Shown piece by piece: positions 1 through 18,014 of a stretch of 64,000 bases of DNA. The translations under genes were made by a program, and so were the position numbers. The stretch covers positions 1,550,001-1,614,000 of the forward strand of contig OZ241903.1 in the NCBI GenBank assembly GCA_965203635.1. The letters run 5' to 3'. Numbering within the stretch: position 1 is the first letter of the stretch; the number at the start of each line of letters is the position of its first letter. Under the pieces are notes generated by a model, which made no database searches, was not told where the DNA came from, and saw nothing but the letters and a program-made list of their open reading frames with translations. The stretch is from Aldehydirespirator sp965203635. GTDB lineage: Bacteria; Actinomycetota; Acidimicrobiia; Acidimicrobiales; Aldehydirespiratoraceae.

Positions 1-484
1 CTACGAGCGCATCGTCGACGGCGAGATCAAGTCCTACGGCGAGGCCGACATGGTGACGGGCTACCTGCGCATGCTGGAGAACTTCGGGCCCTCTCTCGCC
101 CGGGTCGTCCGGCAGGTGGCCCAGGGCGAGCCCACCGTCATCCACTGCACCGCGGGCAAGGACCGCACCGGTGTGGCCTCCATGCTCCTGCTGGACCTGG
201 CCGGGGTTGGCGCCGAGCACGTGGTGGCCGACTACGCGCTGTCGTCGGAGCGGCGTCCCAGCCTCCAGCTGGATCAGACCGAGGCCAGGTCGCTGGTCCC
301 CATGCTCGAGGACTACGGCCTCGATCCGACCGAGTTCGCGCCGTTGTGGGAGGCCCGCCCCGCGGTGATGGCGGCCACCCTGGAGGGCCTCCACGACCGC
401 TGGGGTGGAGCGGCCTCCTACCTTGCCGCCGCGGGGATGGACGACTCGGAACTGGCGGCCGCCCGAGCCTGCCTGCGGGCCTGA
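1..484 (+). CDS. Protein tyrosine/serine phosphatase, C-terminal part (cut by window edge)
   Basis: The reading frame is already open at base 2, so the start lies outside the window; about 160 residues are visible. The motif HCTAGKDRTG (roughly bases 152-181) is the Cys-x5-Arg phosphate-binding loop of the bacterial tyrosine phosphatase family 3 fold, with the Cys as nucleophile and the Arg binding phosphate. The protein probably dephosphorylates phosphotyrosine, phosphoserine or a phosphoinositide-like substrate in the cytoplasm; the substrate cannot be told. It occupies the place where rplJ-rplL usually precede rpoB. A dispersed repeat begins at its stop codon. Confidence 0.82.
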   Translation, partial: YERIVDGEIKSYGEADMVTGYLRMLENFGPSLARVVRQVAQGEPTVIHCTAGKDRTGVASMLLLDLAGVGAEHVVADYALSSERRPSLQLDQTEARSLVPMLEDYGLDPTEFAPLWEARPAVMAATLEGLHDRWGGAASYLAAAGMDDSELAAARACLRA

Positions 485-580
485 GGCCGAGCGGAAGGGC
501 CGGCGAACGGCGACTTCCAAGATGCGCCGAGCGAGGCCGTGGCCCGAGCGGCCCTCAGGTCGCAGCGAACAGGAGCGGGA
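484..580 (+). repeat. Dispersed bipartite repeat, copy 1
   Basis: This is a plus-oriented copy of an element seen four times in the window. A short left part (AGGCCGAGCGGAAGGG) starts at the last base of the phosphatase stop codon. A variable middle follows, then a conserved core at 529-580 that includes GAGGCCGTGGCCCGAGCGGC and ends in GCAGCGAAC(A)GAGCGGGA. The other copies are at 26147-26209 (minus), 30341-30430 (plus) and 42929-43024 (minus). All are intergenic. Confidence 0.8.
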
Positions 581-801
581 CGAGCGAACCGCTGGCATAG
601 ACGCGGCTGGCTTCATCAACTATTGTGTGCTTCTGACCGAATCACCGGGGTGGTTGCGGCCAGCTTCGCCGCGCGCTAGCATCCCGGCCACCGTGGTCGT
701 CTGTGCGTGCTGGGAGGCGGCTCCCATGGCTAATCCCTCTGTCGTCACGCGCGCACGCACGACCGCGTGAAATCAGATCAGCCGGCCCTCGGGAGTATCA
801 C
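581..801 (+). other. rpoB upstream region with a possible leader mini-ORF
   Basis: The phosphatase-rpoB gap of 317 bp holds the repeat, then a candidate promoter, then a 14-codon ORF at 726-770 (MANPSVVTRARTTA). That ORF ends 31 bp before the rpoB start. No other gene, RNA or terminator is evident. The rplJ and rplL genes that normally precede rpoB are absent here. Confidence 0.4.
654..682 (+). promoter_or_regulatory. Candidate promoter of rpoBC
   Basis: TTGCGG (654-659), a 17-bp spacer and TAGCAT (677-682) resemble a housekeeping sigma-factor promoter. It lies about 120 bp before the rpoB start, in the only sizeable gap upstream. The assignment is by pattern only. Confidence 0.35.
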
Positions 802-4470
<3,669 letters not shown>

Positions 4471-4543
4471 GCCGGCAAGCACCGCACAGAACCGACAGAA
4501 CGCAACTACTCAACGCCATGAGAACGCACGAGGAGGAGACGTC

Positions 4544-8475
<3,932 letters not shown>

Positions 8476-8485
<10 letters not shown>

Positions 8486-8501
8486 CGTAGGCAGGTTGAC
8501 G
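8476..8501 (+). repeat. Short tandem duplication at the rpoC stop
   Basis: GGCAGGTTGACG occurs at 8476-8487, spanning the rpoC stop, and again at 8490-8501, a 14-bp period. The second copy supplies a TTGACG that could act as a -35 element, with TAGACT at 8522-8527 as a poorly spaced -10 (20 bp). This may be a weak promoter for the str genes, but that is uncertain. Confidence 0.4.
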
Positions 8502-8581
8502 GAACCCGGCGAGGGTGACCGTAGACTGCCCCGTCCCGCGACCGCCGTACAGGCCCGATAGCGAAGGAACTGCCCCAGTAC

Positions 8582-8689
8582 ATGCCCACGATCCCCGACG
8601 CAGTTGATGAGGCTTCGCGGCGTCAGCAACGGCCGCGATCGCCACGCGCGCTGAAGAACATGGAGCACTCCAAGTAATGCCCACGATCC
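8582..8689 (+). repeat. Duplicated rpsL start with junction mini-ORF
   Basis: The 13-mer ATGCCCACGATCC at the rpsL start (8677) also occurs at 8582. From 8582 a 31-codon ORF runs to a TAA at 8675-8677 that overlaps the rpsL ATG (TAATG). Its N-terminus, MPTI, copies that of S12; the rest is unrelated. This is one of a series of similar junction duplications in the window. Confidence 0.5.
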
Positions 8690-9048
8690 AGCAGCTGGTC
8701 CGCAAGGGCCGCCAAACGAAGCGCCGCAAGGAGTCGACGCCCGCGCTGCAGGGCGCGCCGCAGCGGCGGGGCGTGTGCACGAGGGTCTACACGGCTACGC
8801 CCAAGAAGCCGAACTCCGCCCTGCGCAAGGTGGCCCGCGTCCGGCTGACCACCGGCGTGGAGATAACCGCCTACATCCCGGGGGAGGGCCACAACCTCCA
8901 GGAGCACTCCATCGTGCTGGTGCGGGGTGGCCGGGTGAGGGACCTGCCCGGCGTGCGCTACAAGGTCGTGCGGGGAACCCTCGACACTGCCGGGGTGCGC
9001 GAGCGCAAGAAAGCTCGCAGCCGCTACGGCGTCAAGAAGGAATCCTGA
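8677..9048 (+). CDS. rpsL: 30S ribosomal protein S12
   Basis: This 123-residue protein is the decoding-centre component of the small subunit. The conserved loop TPKKPNSALRK keeps Lys43. At position 88, in GGRVRDLPGVRY, the residue is Arg where most bacteria have Lys. K88R is a classic streptomycin-resistance substitution, so this organism is probably naturally streptomycin-tolerant. The start overlaps the stop of a mini-ORF (TAATG). rpsG follows one base after its stop. Confidence 0.98.
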   Translation: MPTIQQLVRKGRQTKRRKESTPALQGAPQRRGVCTRVYTATPKKPNSALRKVARVRLTTGVEITAYIPGEGHNLQEHSIVLVRGGRVRDLPGVRYKVVRGTLDTAGVRERKKARSRYGVKKES

Positions 9049-9049
9049 A

Positions 9050-9520
9050 ATGCCGCGCAAGGGACCGGCGGCGCGCCGCGAACTCCAGCCCGACCCGATC
9101 TACCGCTCGCTGCTCGTCACCCAGATGATCAACAAGGTGCTGCAGCGAGGCAAGCGCACCCTGGCCGAGCGCATCGTCTACGACGCCATGACCATCGTGG
9201 AGGACAAGACGGGCGCCGAGCCGGTGTCCACCCTCAAGCGGGCCGTCGACAACGTCCGTCCCCAGCTGGAGGTGCGCAGCCGGCGGGTGGGCGGCGCCAC
9301 CTACCAGGTGCCGGTGGAGGTCAGACCCCGCCGCGCCACCACACTCGCAGTCCGCTGGATCGTCTCGTACGCCCGTGGCCGCCGGGAGCACACCATGGCC
9401 GAACGCTTGGCCAACGAGCTGCTGGACGCAGGCAACGGCGTGGGCGCGTCGGTGAAGCGGCGTGAGGACCTGCAGAAGATGGCCGAGTCGAACAAGGCCT
9501 TCGCGCACTACCGCTGGTAG
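9050..9520 (+). CDS. rpsG: 30S ribosomal protein S7
   Basis: S7 (156 residues) is the primary 16S rRNA 3'-domain binding protein of the small subunit. Family-typical segments include MINKVLQRGKRTLAERIVYDA and the C-terminal AESNKAFAHYRW. The ATG follows the rpsL stop by one base (TGAAATG), consistent with coupled translation in the str operon rpsL-rpsG-fusA-tuf. In E. coli S7 is the operon's translational repressor; whether that applies here cannot be seen. Confidence 0.98.
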   Translation: MPRKGPAARRELQPDPIYRSLLVTQMINKVLQRGKRTLAERIVYDAMTIVEDKTGAEPVSTLKRAVDNVRPQLEVRSRRVGGATYQVPVEVRPRRATTLAVRWIVSYARGRREHTMAERLANELLDAGNGVGASVKRREDLQKMAESNKAFAHYRW

Positions 9521-9542
9521 AGCGCCGTTTCTAGTCGTAGCC

Positions 9543-11627
<2,085 letters not shown>

Positions 11628-11667
11628 TCCGAAGTCCTCAACCAACCGACCACAAGAGGAAACACCC

Positions 11668-12840
<1,173 letters not shown>

Positions 12841-12855
<15 letters not shown>

Positions 12856-12909
12856 TCGTGCCGTCTCTCGGGTTCGACAAGATCATCAAGTAGCGGCGGG
12901 GGTCTCGCG
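12841..12909 (+). repeat. tuf-rpsJ junction duplication with mini-ORF
   Basis: The tuf tail AAGATCATCAAGTAG (12841-12855) recurs exactly at 12879-12893, a 38-bp period. Between the copies, two bases after the tuf stop, GTG (12858) opens an 11-residue ORF (MPSLGFDKIIK) ending at the second TAG. Its C-terminus copies that of EF-Tu. The sequence following each TAG is also similar (GTCTCxCGG). Confidence 0.6.
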
Positions 12910-13230
12910 GTGGCGGCCAAGCACAGGGTCCGGATCAGGCTCAAGGCCTACGACCACGAGATCCTCGACCAGTCCACGAAGAAGATCGTCGAGACGGTCA
13001 AGCGAACCCAGGCGAACTTCAGCGGACCCGTGCCGCTGCCCACCGAGAAGCACCGTTACACGGTGGTGCGATCCCCCTTCAAGGACAAGGACTCCCGCGA
13101 GCACTTCGAGATGCACATCCACAAGCGGCTGCTCGACATCCTCGAGCCGTCCAAGAAGACGGTGGACACGCTCCAGCGCCTCGAAGTCCCTGCCGGCGTC
13201 GACATAGAGCTCAAAGTCCAGCAGGCCTAG
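12910..13230 (+). CDS. rpsJ: 30S ribosomal protein S10
   Basis: S10 (106 residues) is a component of the small-subunit head and, as NusE, a transcription antitermination factor. The GTG start gives MAAKHRVRIRLKAYDHEILD. The conserved core includes GPVPLPTEKHRYTVVRSPFKDKDSREHFEMH. It normally opens the S10 operon, but here the operon is interrupted: a minus-strand transporter-like gene ends 7 bp beyond the S10 stop, and rplC lies 1.37 kb downstream. S10 is therefore probably the last gene of the str transcript. Confidence 0.97.
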   Translation: MAAKHRVRIRLKAYDHEILDQSTKKIVETVKRTQANFSGPVPLPTEKHRYTVVRSPFKDKDSREHFEMHIHKRLLDILEPSKKTVDTLQRLEVPAGVDIELKVQQA

Positions 13231-13237
13231 GCACCGA

Positions 13238-14332
13238 TCAGGCTTCGGCGGGCTCCTCGTCGGCGGTCTCGGCGTCCGCGGGCTCGCCTGGTCCGGCGCG
13301 CTGGTCGAGCCAGCTGGAGATGAAGGCCTGGGCGGTGGCCGCCACGGGCAGGGCCAGGAAGGCTCCCACGATGCCCAGCAGCGAGGTGCCCGCGATGACT
13401 GCGCCGAAGGCCAGGGCGACATGGATCTCCATCGTGTGGGCGGTGATCCGGGGTGACAGGAAGTAGTTCTCCAGCTGCTGGTAGGCGACGATCACCAGCA
13501 GGACCCACAGACCGGTCCTGGGATCGTGGAGCAGCGCCACCAGCACCGGCAGCACCCCCGCGACGTACGCGCCGATGGCGGGGATGAACTGGGACACCAC
13601 GCCCACCCATATGGCCAGCGCCACCGGCGACGGCACGTCGAGCAGCACGAAGGCGACCCAGTGCACCAGGGCCGAGATCAGTGCCAGGATGGTGCGGGAG
13701 TACATGTAGCCGCCGGTCTTGCTCATGGCCAGATCCCAGATCTCGGTCACGACCGCGGCCCGGCGCTCGCTCAACCGCGACGACACCATCCTGCGGAGCT
13801 TGGGCCCCTCGGCCACCAGGTAGAACGTGAACAGGGCCACGGTGAACAACTGGAACAGCAGGCTCGCCACGGTCGCGCCCACATTGACGACGTCGTCGGC
13901 GAAGCGGCCGGCCAGGTCCTGCAGCCCGCCGCCGGCGAGGAACGCGTCCTTGAGCGTGTCGAAGTTCAGCTCGATGCCGAACGTGTCGTCGAGCCAGCCT
14001 CCGATGTCGTCGATGTAGCTGGGCGCCTTGTCGATCAGGTAGTTGGTCTCGGTGGCCAGTGCGGTGCCGACCACCGCGGAGAAGGCGGCGGCCAGCACGG
14101 TGACGGCCGCGAACACGACGGCCGTGGCGATGCCCCGGCGAACGCCCCGGCTGGCCATGACGTTCACCGCCGGCTCCAGCGCGAAGGCGACGAACACAGA
14201 CACGAGCAGCACCACCAGCAGCGTTCTCAGGGCCCGTATCACGCCCACGGCGTAGAAGGTGGCCAGGCCACCGACCCAGAACCCGACGATGGCCCGCTTG
14301 ACCCAAGCCGGCACGGTCCTGCCGTCGTCCAT
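13238..14332 (-). CDS. AI-2E family (PerM/UPF0118) membrane protein
   Basis: The protein has about 364 residues with a series of hydrophobic helices: near the N-terminus (KRAIVGFWVGGLATFYAVGV, LLVVLLVSVFVAFALEPA), in the middle (LLFQLFTVALFTFYLVAEG) and near the C-terminus (AIWVGVVSQFIPAIGAYVAG, LVALLHDPRTGLWVLLVIVAYQQLENYFLSP split by a turn). VSQFIPAIGAYVAG and the LENYFLSPRI region are typical of the AI-2E exporter/PerM family. The start at 14332 is chosen because TATGGT lies 7 bases upstream on the minus strand, a leaderless-type promoter. An open frame continues to 14518 but would read antisense through the rplC promoter. The gene is convergent with rpsJ and divergent from rplC. Its substrate is unknown. 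Confidence 0.85.
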   Translation of the reverse strand: MDDGRTVPAWVKRAIVGFWVGGLATFYAVGVIRALRTLLVVLLVSVFVAFALEPAVNVMASRGVRRGIATAVVFAAVTVLAAAFSAVVGTALATETNYLIDKAPSYIDDIGGWLDDTFGIELNFDTLKDAFLAGGGLQDLAGRFADDVVNVGATVASLLFQLFTVALFTFYLVAEGPKLRRMVSSRLSERRAAVVTEIWDLAMSKTGGYMYSRTILALISALVHWVAFVLLDVPSPVALAIWVGVVSQFIPAIGAYVAGVLPVLVALLHDPRTGLWVLLVIVAYQQLENYFLSPRITAHTMEIHVALAFGAVIAGTSLLGIVGAFLALPVAATAQAFISSWLDQRAGPGEPADAETADEEPAEA

Positions 14333-14390
14333 CGCCGCGACCATAGCCACCGGCACCGCCGACGAGGGGGACCACTGACCTCGGTGAAGG

Positions 14391-14419
14391 TTGGGGCAGG
14401 GGAGGGCCGCCGTTACACT
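14391..14419 (+). promoter_or_regulatory. Candidate promoter for the rplC-onward ribosomal operon
   Basis: TTGGGG (14391-14396), 17 bp, then TACACT (14414-14419). The transporter-like gene separates rplC from rpsJ, so the large ribosomal cluster needs its own promoter, and this is the best match in the divergent gap. A transcript starting near 14426 would have a leader of about 175 nt. Confidence 0.45.
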
Positions 14420-14529
14420 CCGCCTTTCGCCTCGGGCCCTCCGGGGCGAGTACGAATCGACGTCCGCACAGGCCCTTGTGGGATCCCCAGTGGGGTACCG
14501 CGGGGAACCGTGCGGCACAACCGAGTAGC

Positions 14530-14558
14530 CGCTCCGCCGGGCAAGCCCGAGCGGAGCG
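14530..14558 (+). promoter_or_regulatory. Leader hairpin upstream of rplC
   Basis: CGCTCCGC (14530-14537) pairs with GCGGAGCG (14551-14558), enclosing GGGC-AA-GCCC: an 8-bp stem, a small bulge, then a 4-bp stem. It sits about 40 nt before the rplC start in the putative leader. It could be a ribosomal-protein (L4-type) autoregulatory element or an attenuator, but no such match was confirmed. Confidence 0.45.
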
Positions 14559-14600
14559 TTCGCGTGAGCGGCGCTTGCGCCCAGATGTCAGGACGAGGCC

Positions 14601-15239
14601 ATGGCCACAAAGGCGATCGTCGGCACCAAGGTCGGCATGACCCAGGTGTGGGACGACAACAACCAGGTCGTCGGCGTCACCGTCCTGCGGGTCTCGCCGT
14701 GCCGTGTCGTGCAGGTGAAGACCAACGAGAACGACGGCTACAGCGCGATACAGGTCACCTACGGCATGGTCGACCCGGCCCGGCTCACCCAGCCCGAGGC
14801 CGGACACTTCCAGAGGGCGGGCGTGAATCCGGGCCGTTCCGTCCTGGAGCTGCGCCTCGACGACGTGAGCGAGTACGCCGTCGGCCAGGAGATCGGCGTC
14901 GACCTCCTCGATTCCGGTGAGAAGGTCGACGTGACCGCGGTGTCCAAGGGCAAGGGATTCACCGGCGTGATGAAACGCCACGGCTTCAAGGGACAGCCTG
15001 CCGGCCATGGCGCCCACAAGGTGCACCGCAAGCCCGGAGCGGTCGGCCAGTGCGCCACCCCCTCGAGGGTGTTCAAGGGCAAGAAGCTGCCCGGGCGGGC
15101 CGGAGCCACCCGGGTCACGACGCTCAACCTCGAAGTGGTGAAGGCCGATGCCGACGCCGAGGTGCTGCTGGTCAAGGGGGCCGTGCCCGGGCCGAAGGGC
15201 GGGACCGTAGTCGTGCGCAACGCGGTGAAGGACGGCTGA
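14601..15239 (+). CDS. rplC: 50S ribosomal protein L3
   Basis: L3 (212 residues) is an early-assembly large-subunit protein close to the peptidyl transferase centre. The ATG at 14601 follows AGGACGAGG and gives MATKAIVGTKVGMTQVWDDN. The family signature FTGVMKRHGFKGQPAGHGAHK and the loop GAVGQCATPSRVFKGKKLPG are present. It is the first gene of the cluster running without large gaps to secY-adk. Here it is separated from rpsJ by an antisense gene. Confidence 0.98.
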   Translation: MATKAIVGTKVGMTQVWDDNNQVVGVTVLRVSPCRVVQVKTNENDGYSAIQVTYGMVDPARLTQPEAGHFQRAGVNPGRSVLELRLDDVSEYAVGQEIGVDLLDSGEKVDVTAVSKGKGFTGVMKRHGFKGQPAGHGAHKVHRKPGAVGQCATPSRVFKGKKLPGRAGATRVTTLNLEVVKADADAEVLLVKGAVPGPKGGTVVVRNAVKDG

Positions 15240-15243
15240 GCGA

Positions 15244-15909
15244 ATGGGGCCGGTGAAGGTGGTGACGCCGAAGGGCAGGAAGGTCGGCGAGGTCCTCCTC
15301 GACGACTCGATCTTCGACGTGGATCCCAACATCGGCGTGATGCACCAGGTGGTGACCGCCCAGCTCGCGGCCCGCCGGGCCGGCACCCACAGCACCAAGG
15401 GCCGGGCCGAGGTGGCCGGGGGCGGCTCCAAGCCCTGGCGCCAGAAGGGCACCGGCCGGGCCCGCCACGGCTCGATCCGGTCCCCGCAATGGCGGGGTGG
15501 CGGCGCGGCCCACGGTCCCAAGCCCCGCGACTACCGCCAGCGCACTCCCAAGAAGATGAAGCGCCTGGCCCTCGCCTCCGCCCTGTCGGACCGGGCCCGA
15601 GCCGGCAGCGTGATCGTGGTGGACCGCTGGCGCTTCGACGGGCCCCGCACCCGCGACGCCGCAGCGGCCCTCGATGCCATCGGAGCGACGGGCAAGATCC
15701 TGGTGGTGCTGGGTGACGACGACTCCGACGCCCAGAAGAGCTTCCGCAATCTCCCGCCCGTGCACTGCCTGCACTACCGCGAGCTGAACACCTACGACGT
15801 GCTCAACAGCGATGTGGTCGTGTTCACGTCGGACACCCTGCCCGGTGGCCACGGCGCTGACGACCAACGCCCCGACGGCGCGGAAAGCAACGGTGACTCC
15901 GATGCGTGA
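15244..15909 (+). CDS. rplD: 50S ribosomal protein L4
   Basis: L4 (221 residues) binds 23S rRNA domain I and lines the exit tunnel. The ATG at 15244 is 4 bp after the rplC stop. The tunnel-loop segment KPWRQKGTGRARHGSIRSPQWRGGG (split for length: KPWRQKGTGRARHG, then SIRSPQWRGGG) is conserved. The C-terminal ESNGDSDA tail overlaps the rplW start by 8 bp. L4 autoregulates the S10 operon in enterobacteria; a leader hairpin precedes rplC here. Confidence 0.97.
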   Translation: MGPVKVVTPKGRKVGEVLLDDSIFDVDPNIGVMHQVVTAQLAARRAGTHSTKGRAEVAGGGSKPWRQKGTGRARHGSIRSPQWRGGGAAHGPKPRDYRQRTPKKMKRLALASALSDRARAGSVIVVDRWRFDGPRTRDAAAALDAIGATGKILVVLGDDDSDAQKSFRNLPPVHCLHYRELNTYDVLNSDVVVFTSDTLPGGHGADDQRPDGAESNGDSDA

Positions 15910-16192
15910 TCACCGCGATGTGATCTTGCGCCCCGTCGTGTCGGAGAAGAGCTACGCGCTGCTCGCCGACAACGTCTACACCTTCATCGTCGCCCCGCAG
16001 GCCACGAAGCCGGAGATCCGGGCTGCGGTGGAGTCGATCTTCGACGTGGAGGTGGTGAAGGTGAACACGCTGCGCCGCAAGGGCAAGCGGCGCCACAACC
16101 GCCGCACCAACACCTGGGGTCGGCGCCCCGACACCAAACGGGCCCTGGTCACACTGGCCGCGGGCGATTCGATCGATCTCTTCGAGGCCTGA
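15902..16192 (+). CDS. rplW: 50S ribosomal protein L23
   Basis: L23 (96 residues) lies at the tunnel exit and docks trigger factor and SRP. The ATG at 15902 gives MRDHRDVILRPVVSEKSYAL, the normal N-terminus, and overlaps the end of rplD by 8 bp. The loop KRRHNRRTNTWGRRPDTKRA is typical. A longer open frame begins upstream within rplD but is not family-like. Confidence 0.96.
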   Translation: MRDHRDVILRPVVSEKSYALLADNVYTFIVAPQATKPEIRAAVESIFDVEVVKVNTLRRKGKRRHNRRTNTWGRRPDTKRALVTLAAGDSIDLFEA

Positions 16193-16193
16193 C

Positions 16194-17030
16194 ATGGCGA
16201 TCCGCAAGCGCAAACCGACCAGTCCCGGCCGCCGGTTCCAGACCGCGTCGGACTTCTCCGAGATCACCCGCTCGCAGCCTGAGCGCAGCCTCCTTGTGAA
16301 GCAGTCGGGCACCGGCGGCCGCAACAACCATGGCCGCAAGACGTCCCGTCACCGCGGCGGCGGCCACAAGCAGCGCTACCGCAAGATCGACTTCACCCGG
16401 ACCAAGGACAACGTCCCGGCCACGGTGGCCGCCATCGAGTACGACCCGAACCGCACCTGCCGCATCGCGCTGCTCCACTATCACGACGGGGAGAAGCGTT
16501 ACATCCTGGCGCCCAAGGGCCTGGAGGTAGGCGACCGGATCATGTCGGGCTCCCGGTCGGAGGTCCGTCCGGGCAACGCCATGGCCCTGCGCTACATCCC
16601 GGTGGGCACGGTCGTGCACAACGTGGAGTTGAAGGCCGGCGGCGGCGGGCGCATAGGCCGCAGCGCCGGAGCCAGCGTGCAACTCGTGGCCAAAGAGGGC
16701 CGTTTCGCCACCCTTCGCCTGCCCAGCACGGAGATGAGGCGGGTGCCGATCGACTGCCGGGCCACGATCGGCGAGGTCGGCAACTCCGAGCACGAGCTCA
16801 CCAAGATCGGGAAGGCGGGCCGCAACCGCTGGAAGGGCGTGCGGCCCCAGACGCGGGGCGTGGCCATGAACCCGGTCGACCACCCCCTCGGCGGCGGGGA
16901 GGGCAAGTCCTCGGGTGGACGCCACCCGGTGTCTCCCTGGGGCAAGCCCGAGGGACGGACCCGCGCCCGCCGCAAGGACTCCGACAAGCTGATCGTTCGA
17001 CGCCGCCGCCGGCGCGGCACCCGGAGGTAG
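16194..17030 (+). CDS. rplB: 50S ribosomal protein L2
   Basis: L2 (278 residues) is a core 23S rRNA-binding protein required for subunit association and peptidyl transfer. The ATG comes one base after the rplW stop. It shows the RNA-binding core RNNHGRKTSRHRGGGHKQRYR and the C-terminal MNPVDHPLGGGEGKSSGGRH that carries the conserved His near the catalytic centre. Its length is normal for the family. Confidence 0.98.
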   Translation: MAIRKRKPTSPGRRFQTASDFSEITRSQPERSLLVKQSGTGGRNNHGRKTSRHRGGGHKQRYRKIDFTRTKDNVPATVAAIEYDPNRTCRIALLHYHDGEKRYILAPKGLEVGDRIMSGSRSEVRPGNAMALRYIPVGTVVHNVELKAGGGGRIGRSAGASVQLVAKEGRFATLRLPSTEMRRVPIDCRATIGEVGNSEHELTKIGKAGRNRWKGVRPQTRGVAMNPVDHPLGGGEGKSSGGRHPVSPWGKPEGRTRARRKDSDKLIVRRRRRRGTRR

Positions 17031-17034
17031 AGCC

Positions 17035-17313
17035 ATGCCTCGCAGCCTCAAGAAGGGTCCCTTCGTGGACGACCATCTGCTGCGCAAGATTGACGAGCTC
17101 AACGAGCGCAACGAGAAGAGGGTCGTCAAGACGTGGTCGCGCCGGTCCACCATCATCCCCGACATGGTGGGTCACACGCTGGCGGTGCACGACGGCCGCA
17201 AGCACGTGCCGGTCTACATCACCGAGTCGATGGTGGGCCACAAGCTGGGCGAGTTCGCACCCACCCGTACGTTCCGGTTCCACGCCGGCCAGGAGCGGGG
17301 GGCTCGTCGCTGA
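17035..17313 (+). CDS. rpsS: 30S ribosomal protein S19
   Basis: S19 (92 residues) is in the head of the small subunit and contacts S13 and the A-site finger. MPRSLKKGPFVDDHLLRK and the WSRRSTIIPDMVGHTLAVHD region are diagnostic. The stop overlaps the rplV start (TGATG). Confidence 0.97.
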   Translation: MPRSLKKGPFVDDHLLRKIDELNERNEKRVVKTWSRRSTIIPDMVGHTLAVHDGRKHVPVYITESMVGHKLGEFAPTRTFRFHAGQERGARR

Positions 17314-18014
17314 TGGTCGGGGTCAAGACCAACGAGCGGCCCGGAACACGGGCACGCGCCTCCTACGTGCGCAGCTCGGCGTACAAGGCCCGCGAGGTGC
17401 TCAACCTCATAAGGGGCAAGAGTTGCGCCGACGCCCAGGACATCCTGGCCTTCTCGGACCGCGACGTGGCCCAGCCCATAGGCAAGGTCCTTGACTCGGC
17501 CCTGGCCAATGCCGAGCACAACGACGGTCTCGACACCGACGAGCTGTACGTGTCGGCCTGCTACGCCGACGAGGGGCCGACTCTCAAACGCTGGCGACCC
17601 CGGGCCCGGGGCCGGGCCACCCGCATCCGCAAGCGCACGTGCCACATCACGGTGATCGTGAGCCGCTACGACCCCGAGACGCTCGAGAAGGTGCGGGCCA
17701 AGCAGTCACAGCGCGGCGTCGCCACCGCCGAGGCCCGCCGCCGCCGGGTGGCCCGGTCCCGTGCTGCCGCCCAGACGGAGGAAGCGGCGTCCGACGAGCA
17801 AGCCGAAGAGACGGACGAGCAGGCGGAAGCCGACGTGGAGGCCCAGGCCGCGGCCGTGGTTGAGGCCACCGAGGCCGCCATGGCCGGCGACGGCGACGCT
17901 GACGACGCTGAAGAGCCCCACAAGGCTGAGGAGTCGGACGATGCCGGCGAGTCCGGCAAGGCTGAGGAGTCCGGCGACGCTGAAGAGTCCGGCAAGGCTG
18001 ACGGGAGCGGCTGA
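17313..18014 (+). CDS. rplV: 50S ribosomal protein L22 with long acidic C-terminal tail
   Basis: The first 120 or so residues are a normal L22: MVGVKTNERPGTRARASYVR, then KREVLNLIRG-like KAREVLNLIRGK, and the exit-tunnel loop region GPTLKRWRPRARGRATRIRKR. The protein is 233 residues, however, roughly double the usual length. From about residue 150 it becomes Ala/Glu/Asp-rich, with repeated units such as KAEESDDAGESG and KAEESGDAEESG ending KADGSG. The tail is probably disordered and solvent-exposed. Both start and stop overlap neighbours (TGATG with rpsS and with rpsC). The tail's function is unknown. Confidence 0.95.
   Translation: MVGVKTNERPGTRARASYVRSSAYKAREVLNLIRGKSCADAQDILAFSDRDVAQPIGKVLDSALANAEHNDGLDTDELYVSACYADEGPTLKRWRPRARGRATRIRKRTCHITVIVSRYDPETLEKVRAKQSQRGVATAEARRRRVARSRAAAQTEEAASDEQAEETDEQAEADVEAQAAAVVEATEAAMAGDGDADDAEEPHKAEESDDAGESGKAEESGDAEESGKADGSG

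Noticed and set aside
13227..15521. Long minus-strand frame running from the AI-2E gene through rplC
   Set aside because: It is in another frame and overlaps rplC and its promoter. Only the AI-2E frame shows membrane-protein features.
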